Shown piece after piece: positions 1 to 11,760 of a DNA stretch of 64,000 bases. Position 1 is the first letter of the stretch. The number at the start of each line of letters is the position of its first letter. A program made the position numbers and the translations under genes. The stretch spans positions 175,712 through 239,711 of the forward strand of contig MU401492.1 of assembly GCA_022579005.1 (NCBI GenBank). Reading direction: 5' to 3'. The DNA is from Poronia punctata. Lineage: Eukaryota > Ascomycota > Sordariomycetes > Xylariales > Xylariaceae. The notes below the pieces were generated by a model that had not been told where the DNA came from, ran no database searches, and saw nothing but the letters and a program-made list of their open reading frames with translations.

Positions 1-530
1 AGACTACGGGCATTCCTTTCCCTTTGCTGCTAACGTTTGCAAATTATCGTAGGAACCCAGGGTTACCCATGGGAGAGAATTGTGTGATTACCTAACACAA
101 ATGGAAAAACAAAGTCAAAATCCAAGAAAGGAATGCATGAACAGCCAATGTTGGTATAATTCATGAAAAAATTGCAAACCGATTACAGGGGGGCTCATCA
201 AACGGTGACCCCCCCCCCCCCCCCTTTTTTTTTTACCAGCATCTTCCCAGCTAATTTCAAGCCAGTTTTCAAGTTATGCAGGTCGTTTATTGACCAAAAA
301 GGGGAGACCATCCTCAAATCAAACAGCACACGAATAGACGATGAGTATAAAGGTACCTTTATGTAGGTATGTACACATGACATTGGTCTGACTAACAACA
401 AGGTGTCAAGGGGGAGATATATACAATAGGTAATGTCCGCTTTTCTTTTCTTTTCCTTTTAAAACCAAAGTATGTACAAGGAATCCATCCAACCCGACGT
501 CAGTCTAGGTCTCCAGTCAATTCGATATCT
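1..530. other. intergenic / 3' flank of the small secreted protein gene
   Basis: No gene is supported here. The stretch holds a homopolymer pair of about 16 C followed by 10 T at 209-234, and pyrimidine-rich DNA around 440-460. The last part is presumably the 3' untranslated region of the minus-strand gene that stops at 531. The short overlapping open frames show no family features. Confidence 0.6.
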
Positions 531-961
531 TTACTGGGCAGCGGCAGGGTTCTCAATGAGACCAATAGACCAGACGGCATCCTGGCTATCGTTGATGGCG
601 CAGCCACTGGCGGCGATCTGAGGGGCGCCGAGCTCGGTGCTGCAGTCCTTGGTGTGGAAGACGGCCACTGTTACATATAATTAGTTGAAAGAAACATAGG
701 TATCTAGAGTTGAGTGTAAAAAAGAAACGTACCGAGGTAAGGGGCGAGAGCACCACCCTCCTGTTCGACAACGCTGACGGCACCGTAACCCACGTCAAAG
801 CTGATGCACTGGCCTACCTCGGTCAGGCTGGCGTGGTTGACGGAGTCGCCCGCGCACTGCGAGTTGTTGTAGATGTCGACCTCGACGGCGTCGGCGTTAG
901 CGGCACGGATGGCGGCGGCCGAGACACCGGCGGCGAAAGCGAGGATAGTGGCGAACTGCAT
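531..961 (-). CDS. small secreted cysteine-containing protein (121 aa)
   Basis: Two exons, 961-733 and 667-531, with a 65-bp intron (GTACGT donor, TAACAG acceptor). Splicing replaces a short read-through tail by a second exon with two further cysteines. The product starts MQFATILAFAAGVSAAA, a typical signal peptide with a likely cleavage near residues 17-20. The mature part has about 100 residues and four cysteines (contexts SQCAG, GQCIS, KDCST, SGCAI), enough for two disulfides. No enzyme motif is visible. It resembles the small secreted or effector-like proteins of filamentous fungi, but I cannot name a family. A TTTG microsatellite lies just upstream of the start. I am confident of the gene and its secretion. 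The function is unknown. Confidence 0.8.
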
Positions 962-972
962 TTTGTTGTTTT

Positions 973-993
973 ATTTGTTTGTTTGTTTGTTTG
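973..993. repeat. TTTG tetranucleotide microsatellite
   Basis: About five tandem TTTG units start 12 bp upstream of the start codon of the minus-strand secreted-protein gene. On the transcribed strand this is a CAAA-rich leader, common in fungal 5' untranslated regions. Confidence 0.85.
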
Positions 994-2312
994 GGTTGGG
1001 GTTGGCTTGGATTGATGATGTTGATCTTGTTGTTTTTGGGGTTAGGAATATCTTGAAAGACAAAAAAGACATGCGAGGTCGATCTGTTTTATATATGGTT
1101 TTCTTTTTTAATTTCATCTTCCCCATCTCTCTGTCTACGTTGTATCCTTTTCCCTTATCCTGATTCCTGGCACAGGGGTATCATGGATTCTCATTATTTT
1201 TAGCATCTTTTTCGTCTTGACATGAAGAAACTGGTACTTTGTTGCGTCTGTAATAGGAAGTTAAGGAAATGACATTTTTGAATGCACCTACCTACCTACT
1301 TACTTACTTGATAGATCCGGAGGATTTTGGTAGAAAGATCTTTGAACCTTACCTAAAGCAAATTGGCTTGTTGTCTTTACCTTCTTACTCGGGACATCTC
1401 ACCCCCCCCACACACAAAAAAACCCCGGTCCCTGTCCCTGTCAGACTGCCTTATGATATACAGACAAACGACATTCCTTACACTGAGATGCCCAACCATT
1501 GTTACAGGTTGGCTTTACGGTGAGGCAAGGTAAAACAAAACAAGAAATGTTTAGAGTTTGTTGGATGCGTCCCCCTTTTTTTTTTCTTCGGATCCACTGT
1601 CAATTGGAATTGGGGGAGACAAGGCCTAGACTAGGTAGGTTTAACACGGATTACTTGCATGATGAATAAGGTATGAGTACCTACACACTGCTTCCCATTG
1701 CCCGATACTATCGTTACATTTGTTGTTTGCTAATACTATACTTGAACGTCGCGTGCCGAGGTTTTGGCTTATTCCCGGCGTTACTATGGAATCAAGAATA
1801 CTCATCCAGGATGACCCAAACTAGAAGCCATCTTGATTCTTGGGGAGAAACACAACTAAATAGTGTGCAGTAAGTGGTGTATTGAGCCATTCATTATCAT
1901 TCAACACCTTGGGTAACGTAGATCTGTTAATACCACTCAAGAGGTAGGTCTAGGTCTCGGTCTCGCTTAATTCGGCAGTGTCCATCGAGGTTGAAACTTG
2001 AGGTGTATTTTAAGATTTCCGGGCCGGCTTGTACATACGAGTAGCATGACGGCCGACTCCGAGGCCGCCAACCTAAACTAAGACGGGTTAGACTAGAATA
2101 ATCTAACCTTACATGCTTACCTAAAGGCTAACTCCACCAACTTCTTGCCTTTGGTGAGTGCAACGTGGCATACAGGAGTCGACAAAGACCAAGCATTGGA
2201 AGATTACGCGTAATGGTACATATTACCAAACTCCGGAACCAACTTTACTGACAAGCATCATGTTATTCATTACTCATCGAATACGGCACGACCCAATTGC
2301 CGGACAAGAAGC

Positions 2313-2349
2313 CAGCCCAGCCCAGCCCTGCCCTGCCCTGCCCTGCCCT
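2313..2349. repeat. CCCAG/CCCTG pentanucleotide microsatellite
   Basis: About seven tandem pentamers; the first units read CCCAG and the later ones CCCTG. The repeat lies in non-coding DNA. Confidence 0.85.
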
Positions 2350-3498
2350 CTGCGTGAGAGCCGATATTAGGCCGGCGCCATCATCATCATGTACGAGTAC
2401 GGAGTACCCACATCTACGTACCAGCTGCAGCCTGCGATGTCATGCCGCGTTACGCGTATTATATATGGTAAATGAATCCTATACAGGAAGGCAAGCTGTA
2501 TAACTATTGGTAGGTAGGTAACCCACGTTACCTTTTGAAAAATGACTAATGTGATGCTTCGGATAAGACTTTGCATGACAAGTCGCGCGGCCGGGATAGA
2601 CCGGGGTGGGCATGTAGGTAGAGCCTCCGTCTGAGAATTAGGTACTTACCTACCTACTTTTCTCGGCATCTCCCTTTGACCCTTATTATTACGTACGTAC
2701 GTACGTTCGGGACTTGGCTAAACCTACCTCGTACCGATCTAAGTTTAACCCCCGGACCAAAAGCGTGGGGAGAAAGAAGACGTCTTTCCATCTTTCTAAC
2801 CCAAGTTAGAAGGTTATTTATTTATCTCCGAAGCCCTAGGATACCGAGACCAAGATTTCGATGGTTGTTCGAGACACAATAAGTCCATTTCCGTATCCTC
2901 GCCAATGGGAAAGAAGTCGGTTCGGTCGCCGCGCAACGGAGATGCCATGCAGCCCAGCCTTCTTGACTCATCAGGAGAGAAAAAGGACCCTAGGTAGAAA
3001 CCTTATAACGAACTCTACCGAAAGCATTCAATACCCAAGGTGCTTTACCTACAAGGCTTCCTGTTTACAGGTAGGTATTGTGTGGGATACAAGTAAAATA
3101 AAGCTCAGCTCGCTTACGAGTTATAACTCGGACGGGGGGGGCGGATCTTGTGCTGCATGTTTCAAAAACATAGTTGCGGTCTCTGTCATGGTCATGAGTG
3201 ACCGTATGTATATCTAGGTTACATGGTTTCGCTACTAGGTACCAGTCCCTCGTCGTACGAAAGCCGGAGAGAGAGGCTGGTCCAAGTTGTCGACCTTGTT
3301 CCCCGTCCTCGATATCTCCGGACATTGGACGGACACCAATCTACAGCAAAAAATACAACGTTTCATGGGCGTAACTCTCCGCTGCCCGAGGCTCTAGCTC
3401 TAGGTGTATGTAGGTATGAGGAGTAAAAGATAGTAAACGAGCATCTTGGCTCTCTCCAGCCGTCGGTGAGGTAGTCCATAACCTGTGTAAACGAAAAA

Positions 3499-3516
3499 AT
3501 ATATATATATATATAT
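3499..3516. repeat. AT dinucleotide microsatellite
   Basis: A run of about nine AT units in the spacer between the secreted-protein gene and ERG8. Confidence 0.85.
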
Positions 3517-4125
3517 GCCCTTTAGAAGGGTCTCGATGTCTTTATTATTTATGTTTACTCAGGTTAGAAATAATACATACTAGGCCGTAAAGCCTGTACG
3601 TGTTCTTACGGGCGTGTTGTGTTCTACTACCAAGATACCCCCTATTTTTACCTTATTTCTTCTCCCTTTACTCTAGGTTACTAGGTTTTCCATAACCAAG
3701 ACAAAAGAGTTTATTTCTTCACAAATCAAATTAAGCAGTCTTCATCAAAGTGGTAACCGCCTCAGGTCCCATCTTGAACAAACTGTGCCGCGGATTCGAT
3801 AATTCGGGTTTGGTACTCGTATTATACTACCAGTATACGGATCTCTCCCACACAGGAGTCGTGGGCAGCAAATATAAAAAAAAGGTAAAGGAAGGGAGGG
3901 AATTGCGCAGAGTCGGTGATGAGCCTCTGACCGCTGTATCTCTAGATATGTAAAGCAGGTAATGTTAGATTGGGCCAGCCAGGATAGATCTGTCAGTTCA
4001 TAGAGGTTGTTACCCTTTCCTCACATCCCATCAAAAGTCACATGAAAACTGAAGGCCTCTTTCATCAATTTTTTAATAATAAGGCATCGCGATAGCTACG
4101 CAAAAGCCACATGTGTCGGACGAGA

Positions 4126-5538
4126 TCAGTGAATCCATCCGTCATACTCCCGGATGTTCTCTTTCCTTACGCCCTCCATCTCACCCTTCACTCGGAGCAA
4201 TTTGACTTGTCCGCCCTTCTCCTCACTCCACTTGGCGACGAAATCCTCTACGCGCTTTTCGGTCGCCTCGTCGTCCTTCATCAACAAAGCGACGGCATCG
4301 TACCCACCAGCGCCAGGGACGACCCCATTGTAGACTCCTTCCACTTCCATCAGGGCGTTTAGTAATTCCGTCTGGCTTTCAGGTTCGATGGGGACGTCGC
4401 TCCGACCGCCCATTTCGCGGATGTATTCGCGGATATTGGCGACTGCGGGTCGAATCTCGCCAACTTTTCCTTCGCTGAGGATCGCGCCGAGTTTGACGTT
4501 GCGCGACTCCAGCTCGTCCCAAAACTTCTTGGACTCGGCGGGGTTGGATTCGCGCCACTGCAGTACCTTCTTCACCATGCCTACTGTCTGGCTACCACAG
4601 TCGACATCGCACATGCGGAGCGTGACGCCGGGAGGCATGTTGACGCCGTCCTTTTCGATCTTGGTGTCCCACTCTGTTTCGGTAACTAGCCTAGTCAAAG
4701 CTGCGGCAAATCCCGGAGCGCCAGCCTCTGGTATGCTCTTGAGGATAGAGGGAGAGAAACGATGGTATCGGCAGCTTCCATACACGGCCGCGGCAACGTC
4801 GAATCCCGATCCTACCTTTCCCTGGGCGGCGCAATGGGCTGCCTGCGCGAGGTTGTGCAGAGTCCGTTTGCCCTCTGCTGTTGTGAGGTCAAAATCGGTT
4901 TCAGGTAGATAGTGTGTAAGTAGCGCGGCTGTGAGAGACGTGACGAGCGCGGCTGACGAGCCCAGGCCGGTCTTGTTAGCGCCCCGGAGTGTCGTGGGAA
5001 ACTTGGCGAACCGAGTGTGATTGTTTCCCGCGCCAGTCATTGAATTTGGCTGCGAGTAGTAGTCGTTGTCAGCCAAGATGGTAAACTCGGCCGGGTCAAG
5101 AGAGTGTGACGACCGGCGGAGAGCGATGGCTGCGATATACGTGAGGGCGTAACTCAGTGTAACCTCGACGAACGGATTCGAATCAACGCTCGAGCCACTA
5201 TGGCATCGTGAGCGAGCTGGACCAAAATATGGGAACGTGGTGCAAGGATACGGATACGAATGACCATCTTACCTTTGTAGCTGGGTCACTTTCATCCCCC
5301 CATCATCTGGCGCGAGATGGTAACCGTAGCGCCATTGTGCCTCGACGAACTGAGGACTGTTGACGACGATCTCGCTCAGCTGTACACCTGGGCTTGTCTT
5401 AATCTCACGAGCGACGACATTGATACGGGCACTTAGGCCAAAGACAAGCGCAGTATACGCCTGGTCGAGCACCAAGTAACCACCGGCCAAGAGAACCTTT
5501 CCCGGTGCGGAGACGGCGGAGACGTGCGTCCTCGGCAT
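4126..5538 (-). CDS. ERG8: phosphomevalonate kinase (445 aa)
   Basis: Phosphorylates mevalonate-5-phosphate to the diphosphate in the mevalonate branch of ergosterol and isoprenoid synthesis. Two exons, 5538-5273 and 5197-4126; the 75-bp intron has a GTAAGA donor and CATAG acceptor. Splicing gives the continuous segment SGSSVDSNPFVEV. The N-terminus (SAPGKVLLAGGYLVLD) is the first GHMP-kinase motif, in which the lysine and GGY are typical of ERG8. The second GHMP motif, KTGLGSSAALVTS, is the ATP-binding loop at about residues 164-176. A glycine-rich C-terminal motif (GVVPGAGGYDA) is the third. The length fits fungal ERG8 (about 450 residues). No frame breaks were seen. The gene stands alone between two long spacers. 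Confidence 0.95.
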
Positions 5539-7147
5539 TGGTGCGGTTCAGTTGACAGGTCACTCCCGGTGAAGATCCGGCCCAAGATCGATATCTGTTT
5601 TAAAGATTATTATGTGATTCGGGACAACCCGACGATTTGGGTACGGCGGCTGCCAATGGGGGAACTAGATGAAAAAGGATCGACAGGGGCGAAGATGATC
5701 CCAGGAACAACTAGCCTATGAGTAGAGGTACACTCGAACCTCGAGGTATTGTTCAAAGGTACCTTGTATTGTAAAAAGAAACCTTGCGATATATAGAGGG
5801 AGAATGGGGGGGAGCACTTAGACGCAACAAGCTATCCTGACCAGGGTTTATACCTACTTATTATATGATTGACTGATGGGCACACAAAAAGGCCAATGAA
5901 ATGAAGAAACCGTAAATACCTATTTGAAGCTCTGTAGGTGGTATTCCAAGGGGAGATTAAGAAACTCAATGCAATGAGACCGTTAGATGACCATCTGATA
6001 TGTACCTTAATGGTATGCCAACAAGTGCGAGATTCTGCGGGGAAGCTCAAAATAGTGATTCCCCGACCCTGGAGTCCTTGACAGATTCTTGGGTGTCAGA
6101 GAAGCACCACCCCCCTCTGATAGGTGCGTCGTGGGACTTGACGGGTCGACTTGACGTTGCGCTAGTCATGATTCGATTTTACTGTACTAGGCAGGAACCG
6201 GTAAAGCAGTAAGCTAATCCTAAACCGGGTGTTAGCGATTCTAAACATCTCGACTCTTTTACCCCCGAACTCTACTTTGTATTTGATAATTATCATAAAG
6301 CTTAGGGCCTGGCTTCTAGCATAAGCTTTATATATCCCGAACCGTATAACATGGTAAAGATACCTCGTAGATATCTCGACGCCTCTCAAAAATCTGTTAA
6401 TAGCGTTGTAAAGGACTAATAGGATTAGACAACCTGCCATCTCCTGAGCCCTACGGACCGTGAAGTCAACTTGTGTCTTGGCGTAAATGTTGCAAACCTT
6501 TCATTTGATAAGTTCCTGCCGATTAATCCCAGCGTTCAACCTACTAAGGTAGTGTAAGGAAGATGCTATTAGCAGTTAAAATTTCGCCGCCCTAGAGCCC
6601 AGATGTGAGAACACCGAAGTAATTAGATGAGACAGGAGCGGCTGCCAAACCCCTCTCATGCCTGCTTTGTCCCGTGATCCATCCACCTTTCTCTCAAAAC
6701 AAACCGGTTGATAATCTCGACGGCCTCACGGTAGGTTCCGGAGAATAGATAGTAAGAAAGGGCACCAACGTTGATATGAGAGACGTAAAACGTAGTGTGT
6801 GTTTTAAAGCCAAAGGTAACAAACTTTCGTAAGTTGCAACCTATGTGATAATCTCCTTGGTGCATACGACCTCCCTTGGAACAGGGAACTTCCTGGTACT
6901 CAAACCCCAGTTGACGGGGTTATTATATATGCATATATTTACCTAATCAGATGTCCTACTTTCACCTCGTATCTGATTGGCGCTTATGTTGCTGTAATAT
7001 GTAACAGATGGTCCAATAAATCGTCAAAGATTATAGACAGACGCTCTCCAGGGGTGGGTGTGAAATCCAAAGGGCTCCTTTGTTCTTATATCATGGTCTC
7101 GAAGACGCGGCTTATCGGGTTACTTATGGGCTTCTGAAAAAATCAGT
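5539..7147. other. 1.6-kb intergenic region
   Basis: Holds the ERG8 promoter at the left and the 3' end of the pantothenate synthetase gene at the right. Short open frames on both strands, such as one at 6162-6440 minus, have no recognisable motif and read like chance frames. No repeat or RNA gene was recognised. Confidence 0.55.
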
Positions 7148-8317
7148 TTAATGAGATGGCTCCAACACGATATTATCGATTAATCGGACAGCAGGGCCAC
7201 CACTATGTCCAAGATCCTCTCCGGGTTGTGGTGACTCTACGGGAAGCATCTTGATCGCACCACTCAGGATACCTCCAACCTTGGGATCAACACGGTCGAT
7301 CTCTTCCATCGTCCAAGGGTCAGCGAGAGATATATAGTCGACTTCAAACTTGACCCGCGCCTCAGGCCCAAGAGCCATCTGCTCGTTCAATGTGCCGGTA
7401 GTCACAGCATTGGCAGCTCCCAAGATACTATCTCGGTCCGACGCGCCATTTTCATACCGCTCCTCGGCGGCTCTGAGGGCACGGTTCAAAACTACTGCGG
7501 CTTTGCGACGGCGCTCTCCGAGATAGACATTTCGTGAGCTCAAAGCAAGACCATCCGGCTCTCTGCTTGTATGGCCGACGACAACATCTATAGGGAGCAT
7601 GAAATCCCTGACCATGTTGCGAATCACAACCGTCTGTTGTACGTCCTTTTGCCCAAAGTACACCTTCTCGGGCTGCACGATATTGAATAGCTTCATGCAG
7701 ACGGTAGCGACGCCTCGGAAAAAGGTCGGACGGGTGCGGCCCTCTAGGAGCTCACTGACGGGTGTCATGACGACAAAACTACCTTTCGAATCTACCTCTT
7801 GGCCCGGAAAGCCAGAAGGATACATTTCATTGGTGGTGGGCGCGAATACAGCACTGATGCGCCCCAGGTTTCCGCCATCGTCTGCCAGCTCTCGGTCAAG
7901 CTCGGCAAGCACCTTGCAGTCTTTATCCCATGTCACCGGGTAGGAAGACAAATCTTCCTTGATACCGAATTGTGCCGGGTTCACGTATATGCTAACGACG
8001 ACGTGGTGCGACTCGCGAGCGGCGGCTCGGATCAGGGACAAATGGCCCTCGTGAAGTGCGCCCATGGTCGGAACTAAACTAACGATGCGGTGATCGAGCA
8101 ATTGGGGCCTCCGCCATTTTCGAACGGCATCTACTGTTCTCAGCACTTTGATCGGGGTAGAAGGAATCGTCTCGCCGGCCAGTCGTCTTGCCGAGGCCAT
8201 GGATCGAACTAGAGAGGGGGCAGGGGCAGGCGAGCCGGCTAGCCGGCGAATTGTGAGAGTCAACATGGCGTCTACGCGGGCTCTATGGTTTAATGGCATC
8301 GATTTTCGATAGATCAA
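7148..8317 (-). CDS. PAN6: pantothenate synthetase (pantoate--beta-alanine ligase, up to 389 aa)
   Basis: Condenses pantoate with beta-alanine using ATP, the last step of vitamin B5 synthesis. Single exon. The nucleotidyltransferase signature LVPTMGALHEGHLSLIRAA is at about residues 81-99 and contains the HIGH-like motif HEGH (89-92). It is followed by VYVNPAQF-type (here SIYVNPAQFG), YFGQKDVQQ and LALSSRNVYL motifs, all diagnostic of PanC/Pan6. The first ATG is at 8317. A second in-frame ATG at residue 18 (MLTLTIRR) starts a basic, hydroxylated leader and is also plausible, perhaps as a mitochondrial presequence. The body is complete and the C-terminus runs to INRVLEPS-like residues as in other fungi. 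Confidence 0.93.
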   Translation of the reverse strand: MIYRKSMPLNHRARVDAMLTLTIRRLAGSPAPAPSLVRSMASARRLAGETIPSTPIKVLRTVDAVRKWRRPQLLDHRIVSLVPTMGALHEGHLSLIRAAARESHHVVVSIYVNPAQFGIKEDLSSYPVTWDKDCKVLAELDRELADDGGNLGRISAVFAPTTNEMYPSGFPGQEVDSKGSFVVMTPVSELLEGRTRPTFFRGVATVCMKLFNIVQPEKVYFGQKDVQQTVVIRNMVRDFMLPIDVVVGHTSREPDGLALSSRNVYLGERRRKAAVVLNRALRAAEERYENGASDRDSILGAANAVTTGTLNEQMALGPEARVKFEVDYISLADPWTMEEIDRVDPKVGGILSGAIKMLPVESPQPGEDLGHSGGPAVRLIDNIVLEPSH

Positions 8318-9063
8318 CGCAACAATGTTCTTTTTGGCACGTTATAACCCATCATGGTGATTCAATGGCTGGTCGAAGAAAACCAAGTAAGCGTCGCCAT
8401 ATTGACAGTACGATACGGTCGCCTCGGGGATAGATAAGCGATAAGAGTCAAAGAGGTACCGATCAACGACTCAAGAGTCAAGACAACATACGGAAATTCG
8501 CAAGCACGGACCATTATCACCACCATCCACCGTCATTTTCCTGTTTCAGGGTCCAATTGAACGTTTCTGTAGTGTACTGTCCGGAGTGTGCTAGGTATCA
8601 CCCGAGTTTCCAGGATGTACCGAGAAAATACCTATCCGCTAGGTTACTCGTAGATAACTGGGGTAGAATATGAGTAGTTGCCATAATTGTACTAACCTAG
8701 ACACCCTATCCGGTTGATGTCAATAGGCAGGCACTCAGGTACAGATATGATTTATCTTTAGGATGGCGGAAGGAACCATGGCGTGACGTTTTATTAATCG
8801 CCGACATGGAGCTTCCATCGAGCGTTCTTCCAATACTTTACTTAGGCAATTAATTGCAACTTATCCTGGACAGGGGCCTTGGTTGCTTGGGTCGGTTGAG
8901 TACGATTTGGTGAAACGATAATTATTTACCCCGAAACCCAATGCGGTCAACTTCAATCTTGCCGTTGCTAAGAGTACCCCGACGATCTCTCCCAGCTGGC
9001 AGTCTAGATGGGCAAACTTCCTAGCTACGGTTAAAACGAGAGCGGCACGACACGCTTACGGTG
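8318..9063. other. divergent promoter region between pantothenate synthetase and GH125 genes
   Basis: A 746-bp spacer between two divergently transcribed genes, so it must hold both promoters. I see no gene in it and no site I would name with confidence. Confidence 0.6.
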
Positions 9064-11146
9064 ATGAAGGCGATGACTACGCTTTACCAATGGCTCGCCC
9101 TTGCGGCCCTATACCCAATACGCGCCGGCGCAGCTGAGCCTGCTCGGTATGGCCAGGAGCAAATCGCATTGAACGACGACATCAACTATCAAGAAGCCTG
9201 TCCCGACTACGCACATTATGCGGCATACCCCCAGTACGTCACACATACCGCCGAGACGTTGTTACTAAACGGCGCGACTGACTAAGCCTTCCTGCCAGTG
9301 CACCTTTTAGCGACGGGCAACTCGAACTACCCTACCAGAGACCTCACGAGAAGTGTCGCACATTCCACTCGGACGCGATAGAAGATGTTATCAGAGACGT
9401 GGTTTCCCGCATGAAAGATCCCGACCTTGCCCGGCTGTTCGAGAATACATATCCTGTCAGTCTGCCCGCTACACCGGACCTGTGCGAAACCTATCGATGC
9501 TTTGCGCCTCGGTTACTGACTGAAATGCTGTGGGGGTCATAGTCTACGACAGATACGACGGTCAAATTTCACACAAGCGGGTCGGAGGATGTGATAACAA
9601 ACAGACTAAACACCGAGACCTGGGACGAGGACCAGTGGAAAGGGCCACATTCCTTTATCATCACAGGTAAAGCATCTGCTTCGCGTCCTGTCCTTCGCGT
9701 AGGCGTTTCGAAGTCTGGAATGCCTTTGCCTTTGCCCTCGACTAAACTTGAATCTTCCTTAGGTGATATTATTGCCGAATGGTTGCGAGACTCGACGAAC
9801 CAATTATCCCCGTATCAGCCCCTTACGAAAAAAGACCCCAAGATATACCAGTTAATACTTGGGGCTATTAACACACAGTCTGAATACGTCATCGAATCGC
9901 CCTATTGCAACGCTTTCCAACCACCGCCGATCAGCAATTTGCCTGCTACGCAGAATGGTCAGGACGATGTCGTGCACCCCGTCTACGAAGCCTCTTTTGT
10001 CTTCGAATGCAAATACGAACTAGATTCTCTGGCTCATTTCCTCGCCTTGGCCAACGACTTCAAGGAACATAGTGGCTCAACAGAATTCTTAACACCTCGG
10101 TGGTACAAGGCCTTGCAGACGCTCCTAGACGTATTAGAAGAGCAATCGCGGTCAACGTTTGATCCGGCATCCGGTCGGTTCACCAGAAACCAGTACACGT
10201 TCAGCCGAACCACCAACACAGGAACCGAGACGCTCAACTTGAATGGTGTGGGTAACCCGTTGAATAACGGGACCGGCCTGGTACGCTCTGCGTTTCGACC
10301 AAGCGACGATGCCACCATCCTCGGCTTTTTCATCCCTGCGAATGCGCAGATGGCCATGGAGTTGAAACGGACGGCCAAGACGCTCAAAGAAGTGGGCAAA
10401 ACTGAGCTGGCACAAACAGTCGAACTGTGGAGCCAGAAAATTACGAAGGGCATCTGGGAATATGGAGTGGTCGAACATGGTCAATTCGGGAGAGTATTTG
10501 CTTACGAGGTTGACGGTTATGGGTCATCCATTCTCATGGACGACGCCAACTACCCATCGCTCCTTGCGCTACCACTTATGGGCTTCGTAGACAAGGATGA
10601 CGAAACATATCAGAACACTAGACGGATGTTGCTATCAAAATCATCGAACCCGTACTTTCTAACAGGGAAAGATTTCCACGGCATCGGAGGTGAGTCGGCC
10701 ACGTATTATCCATCAGGGAGCCATCGGTGCTTATGCAGATATAGGACCTCATATCGGCCTGTCAAACGCATGGCCGATGAGCTTGCTTGTTCAGGCACGG
10801 ACTTCAGACGACGACGAGGAAATCATGGAATGTCTCAATCTCGTGCTACGTTCCGGCAAACTCGGTTTGATCCACGAAAGCGTCAATGTTGATGCCATAG
10901 GTTCTTATACCAGTAAGCAATCCTCTATTATCTGAGAAATTTCACAAGCTAACAAGCACAATCAGGGAGTTGGTTCGCATGTAAGTCGCGAAAAGACGGA
11001 ACCCTATTACACCGACTTTTCTGCCTGACCTAACATTTGTAACAGGGGCTAACGGAGTCTTTGCTTCAACGATTCTCGATCTTGCCAAACGTAAACCACA
11101 TTTGATCTTTTCCGACGACAAACCGTATGATGTATCACGTGAATGA
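9064..11146 (+). CDS. GH125 exo-alpha-1,6-mannosidase, secreted (553 aa)
   Basis: Predicted to remove terminal alpha-1,6-linked mannose. It belongs to the family formerly called DUF1237 or meiotically upregulated gene 157. Seven exons: 9064-9233, 9299-9455, 9543-9666, 9763-10689, 10745-10912, 10966-10980 and 11046-11146. Exon 6 is only 15 nt. Each junction restores family sequence: AYPHAPFSDG, ENTYPSTTDTTV, IITGDIIAEWLRDSTNQL, GIGGPHIGLSNAWPM, and SYTRSWFAWANGVFA. The intron at 9667-9762 is 96 bp and in frame, so it reads through as a false exon. An N-terminal signal peptide (residues 1 to about 24, ending RAGAAEP) suggests secretion. Conserved catalytic-region motifs WLRDSTNQ and GLIHESVNV are intact. 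The ATG at 9064 is preferred over an upstream GTG. The gene looks complete. Confidence 0.92.
10966..10980 (+). other. 15-nt micro-exon of the GH125 gene
   Basis: This exon contributes the centre of the conserved segment YTRSWFAWANG: the split Arg codon, then Ser-Trp-Phe-Ala, then the first base of Trp. It is flanked by a 53-bp intron ending AATCAG and a 65-bp intron starting GTAAGT. Skipping it removes five residues in frame. Confidence 0.88.
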
Positions 11147-11760
11147 GGAATGAAACTGCCAATGCAGTTCGAAAAGCTGGTTGACCTCAGGGCCTCTGAG
11201 AATAGGGGACGCCGAATTTGAATTATACCCAGGTGGAGAGTAGCGGGAGAGACGAGTGAGACTACAGCGTACTTCCTAAATAAAATCTAGCGTGTGAGTT
11301 TCTTATACTCTGTAGGGATACGTAGAGGTTGCAAAATGACGAGTTATGACACATCAAAGGTGTGTTGTGTTCCATTTCTAACTTGGGGGCTCTGTTGGGC
11401 AAAAAAGTCGACGGACATAGAGTTTCAGGTATTGGGGGAGTTGCGAATTCGACAAAATATGTACTCGTATGACTTGTGTGGAAGAGAAGCGTGCCCTCCT
11501 CGATCTTACATACCTAGGTTAGGTTATGTGAGAAGTCGGCAGTCGTCATCAATCAGTCCATATTCAACGGGCTCCACTCCATCGGCATCTACTATGTACT
11601 GTTAGCGCCGTTCCTGCTCCGGCTGTACTTGTACTCTCGTATCACCGTACCATCAATAGCCACACGAGAGGGATCGAGCACACTCACCTCAACAACACAC
11701 ACACATTAGGTTAGGAAAGAAGAGACGAAACATAGTTGCATACAGACGATCGAAAAAACC
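11147..11760. other. intergenic region, promoter of the aminotransferase gene
   Basis: A 614-bp spacer between two plus-strand genes. No gene is supported. The last 60 bp form an A-rich leader with CA repeats (ACACACACAC near 11695-11704) before the start codon. Confidence 0.6.

Larger units (their letters stand above)
962..4125. other. 3.2-kb intergenic region with simple repeats
   Basis: No convincing gene on either strand; all open frames are short and lack motifs. The region begins with the promoter of the secreted-protein gene: a TTTG repeat at about 973-993, and a TATATA run near 1090 that could be its TATA element. It also holds a CCCTG/CCCAG pentamer run (2313-2349), an ACGT tetramer run (about 2690-2707), an (AT)n run (3499-3516), and many copies of TACCTACC/GGTAGGTA-type motifs. 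The right end is the 3' flank of ERG8. Confidence 0.6.

Noticed and set aside
6162..6440. 92-codon minus-strand frame in the ERG8/PAN6 spacer
   Set aside because: Hydrophobic but without motif. Composition matches the AT-rich spacer.
9667..9762. Continuous coding through the in-frame 96-bp segment of the GH125 gene
   Set aside because: It has a GTAAAG donor and CCTTAG acceptor, and its removal restores the conserved IITGDIIAEWLRDS segment.
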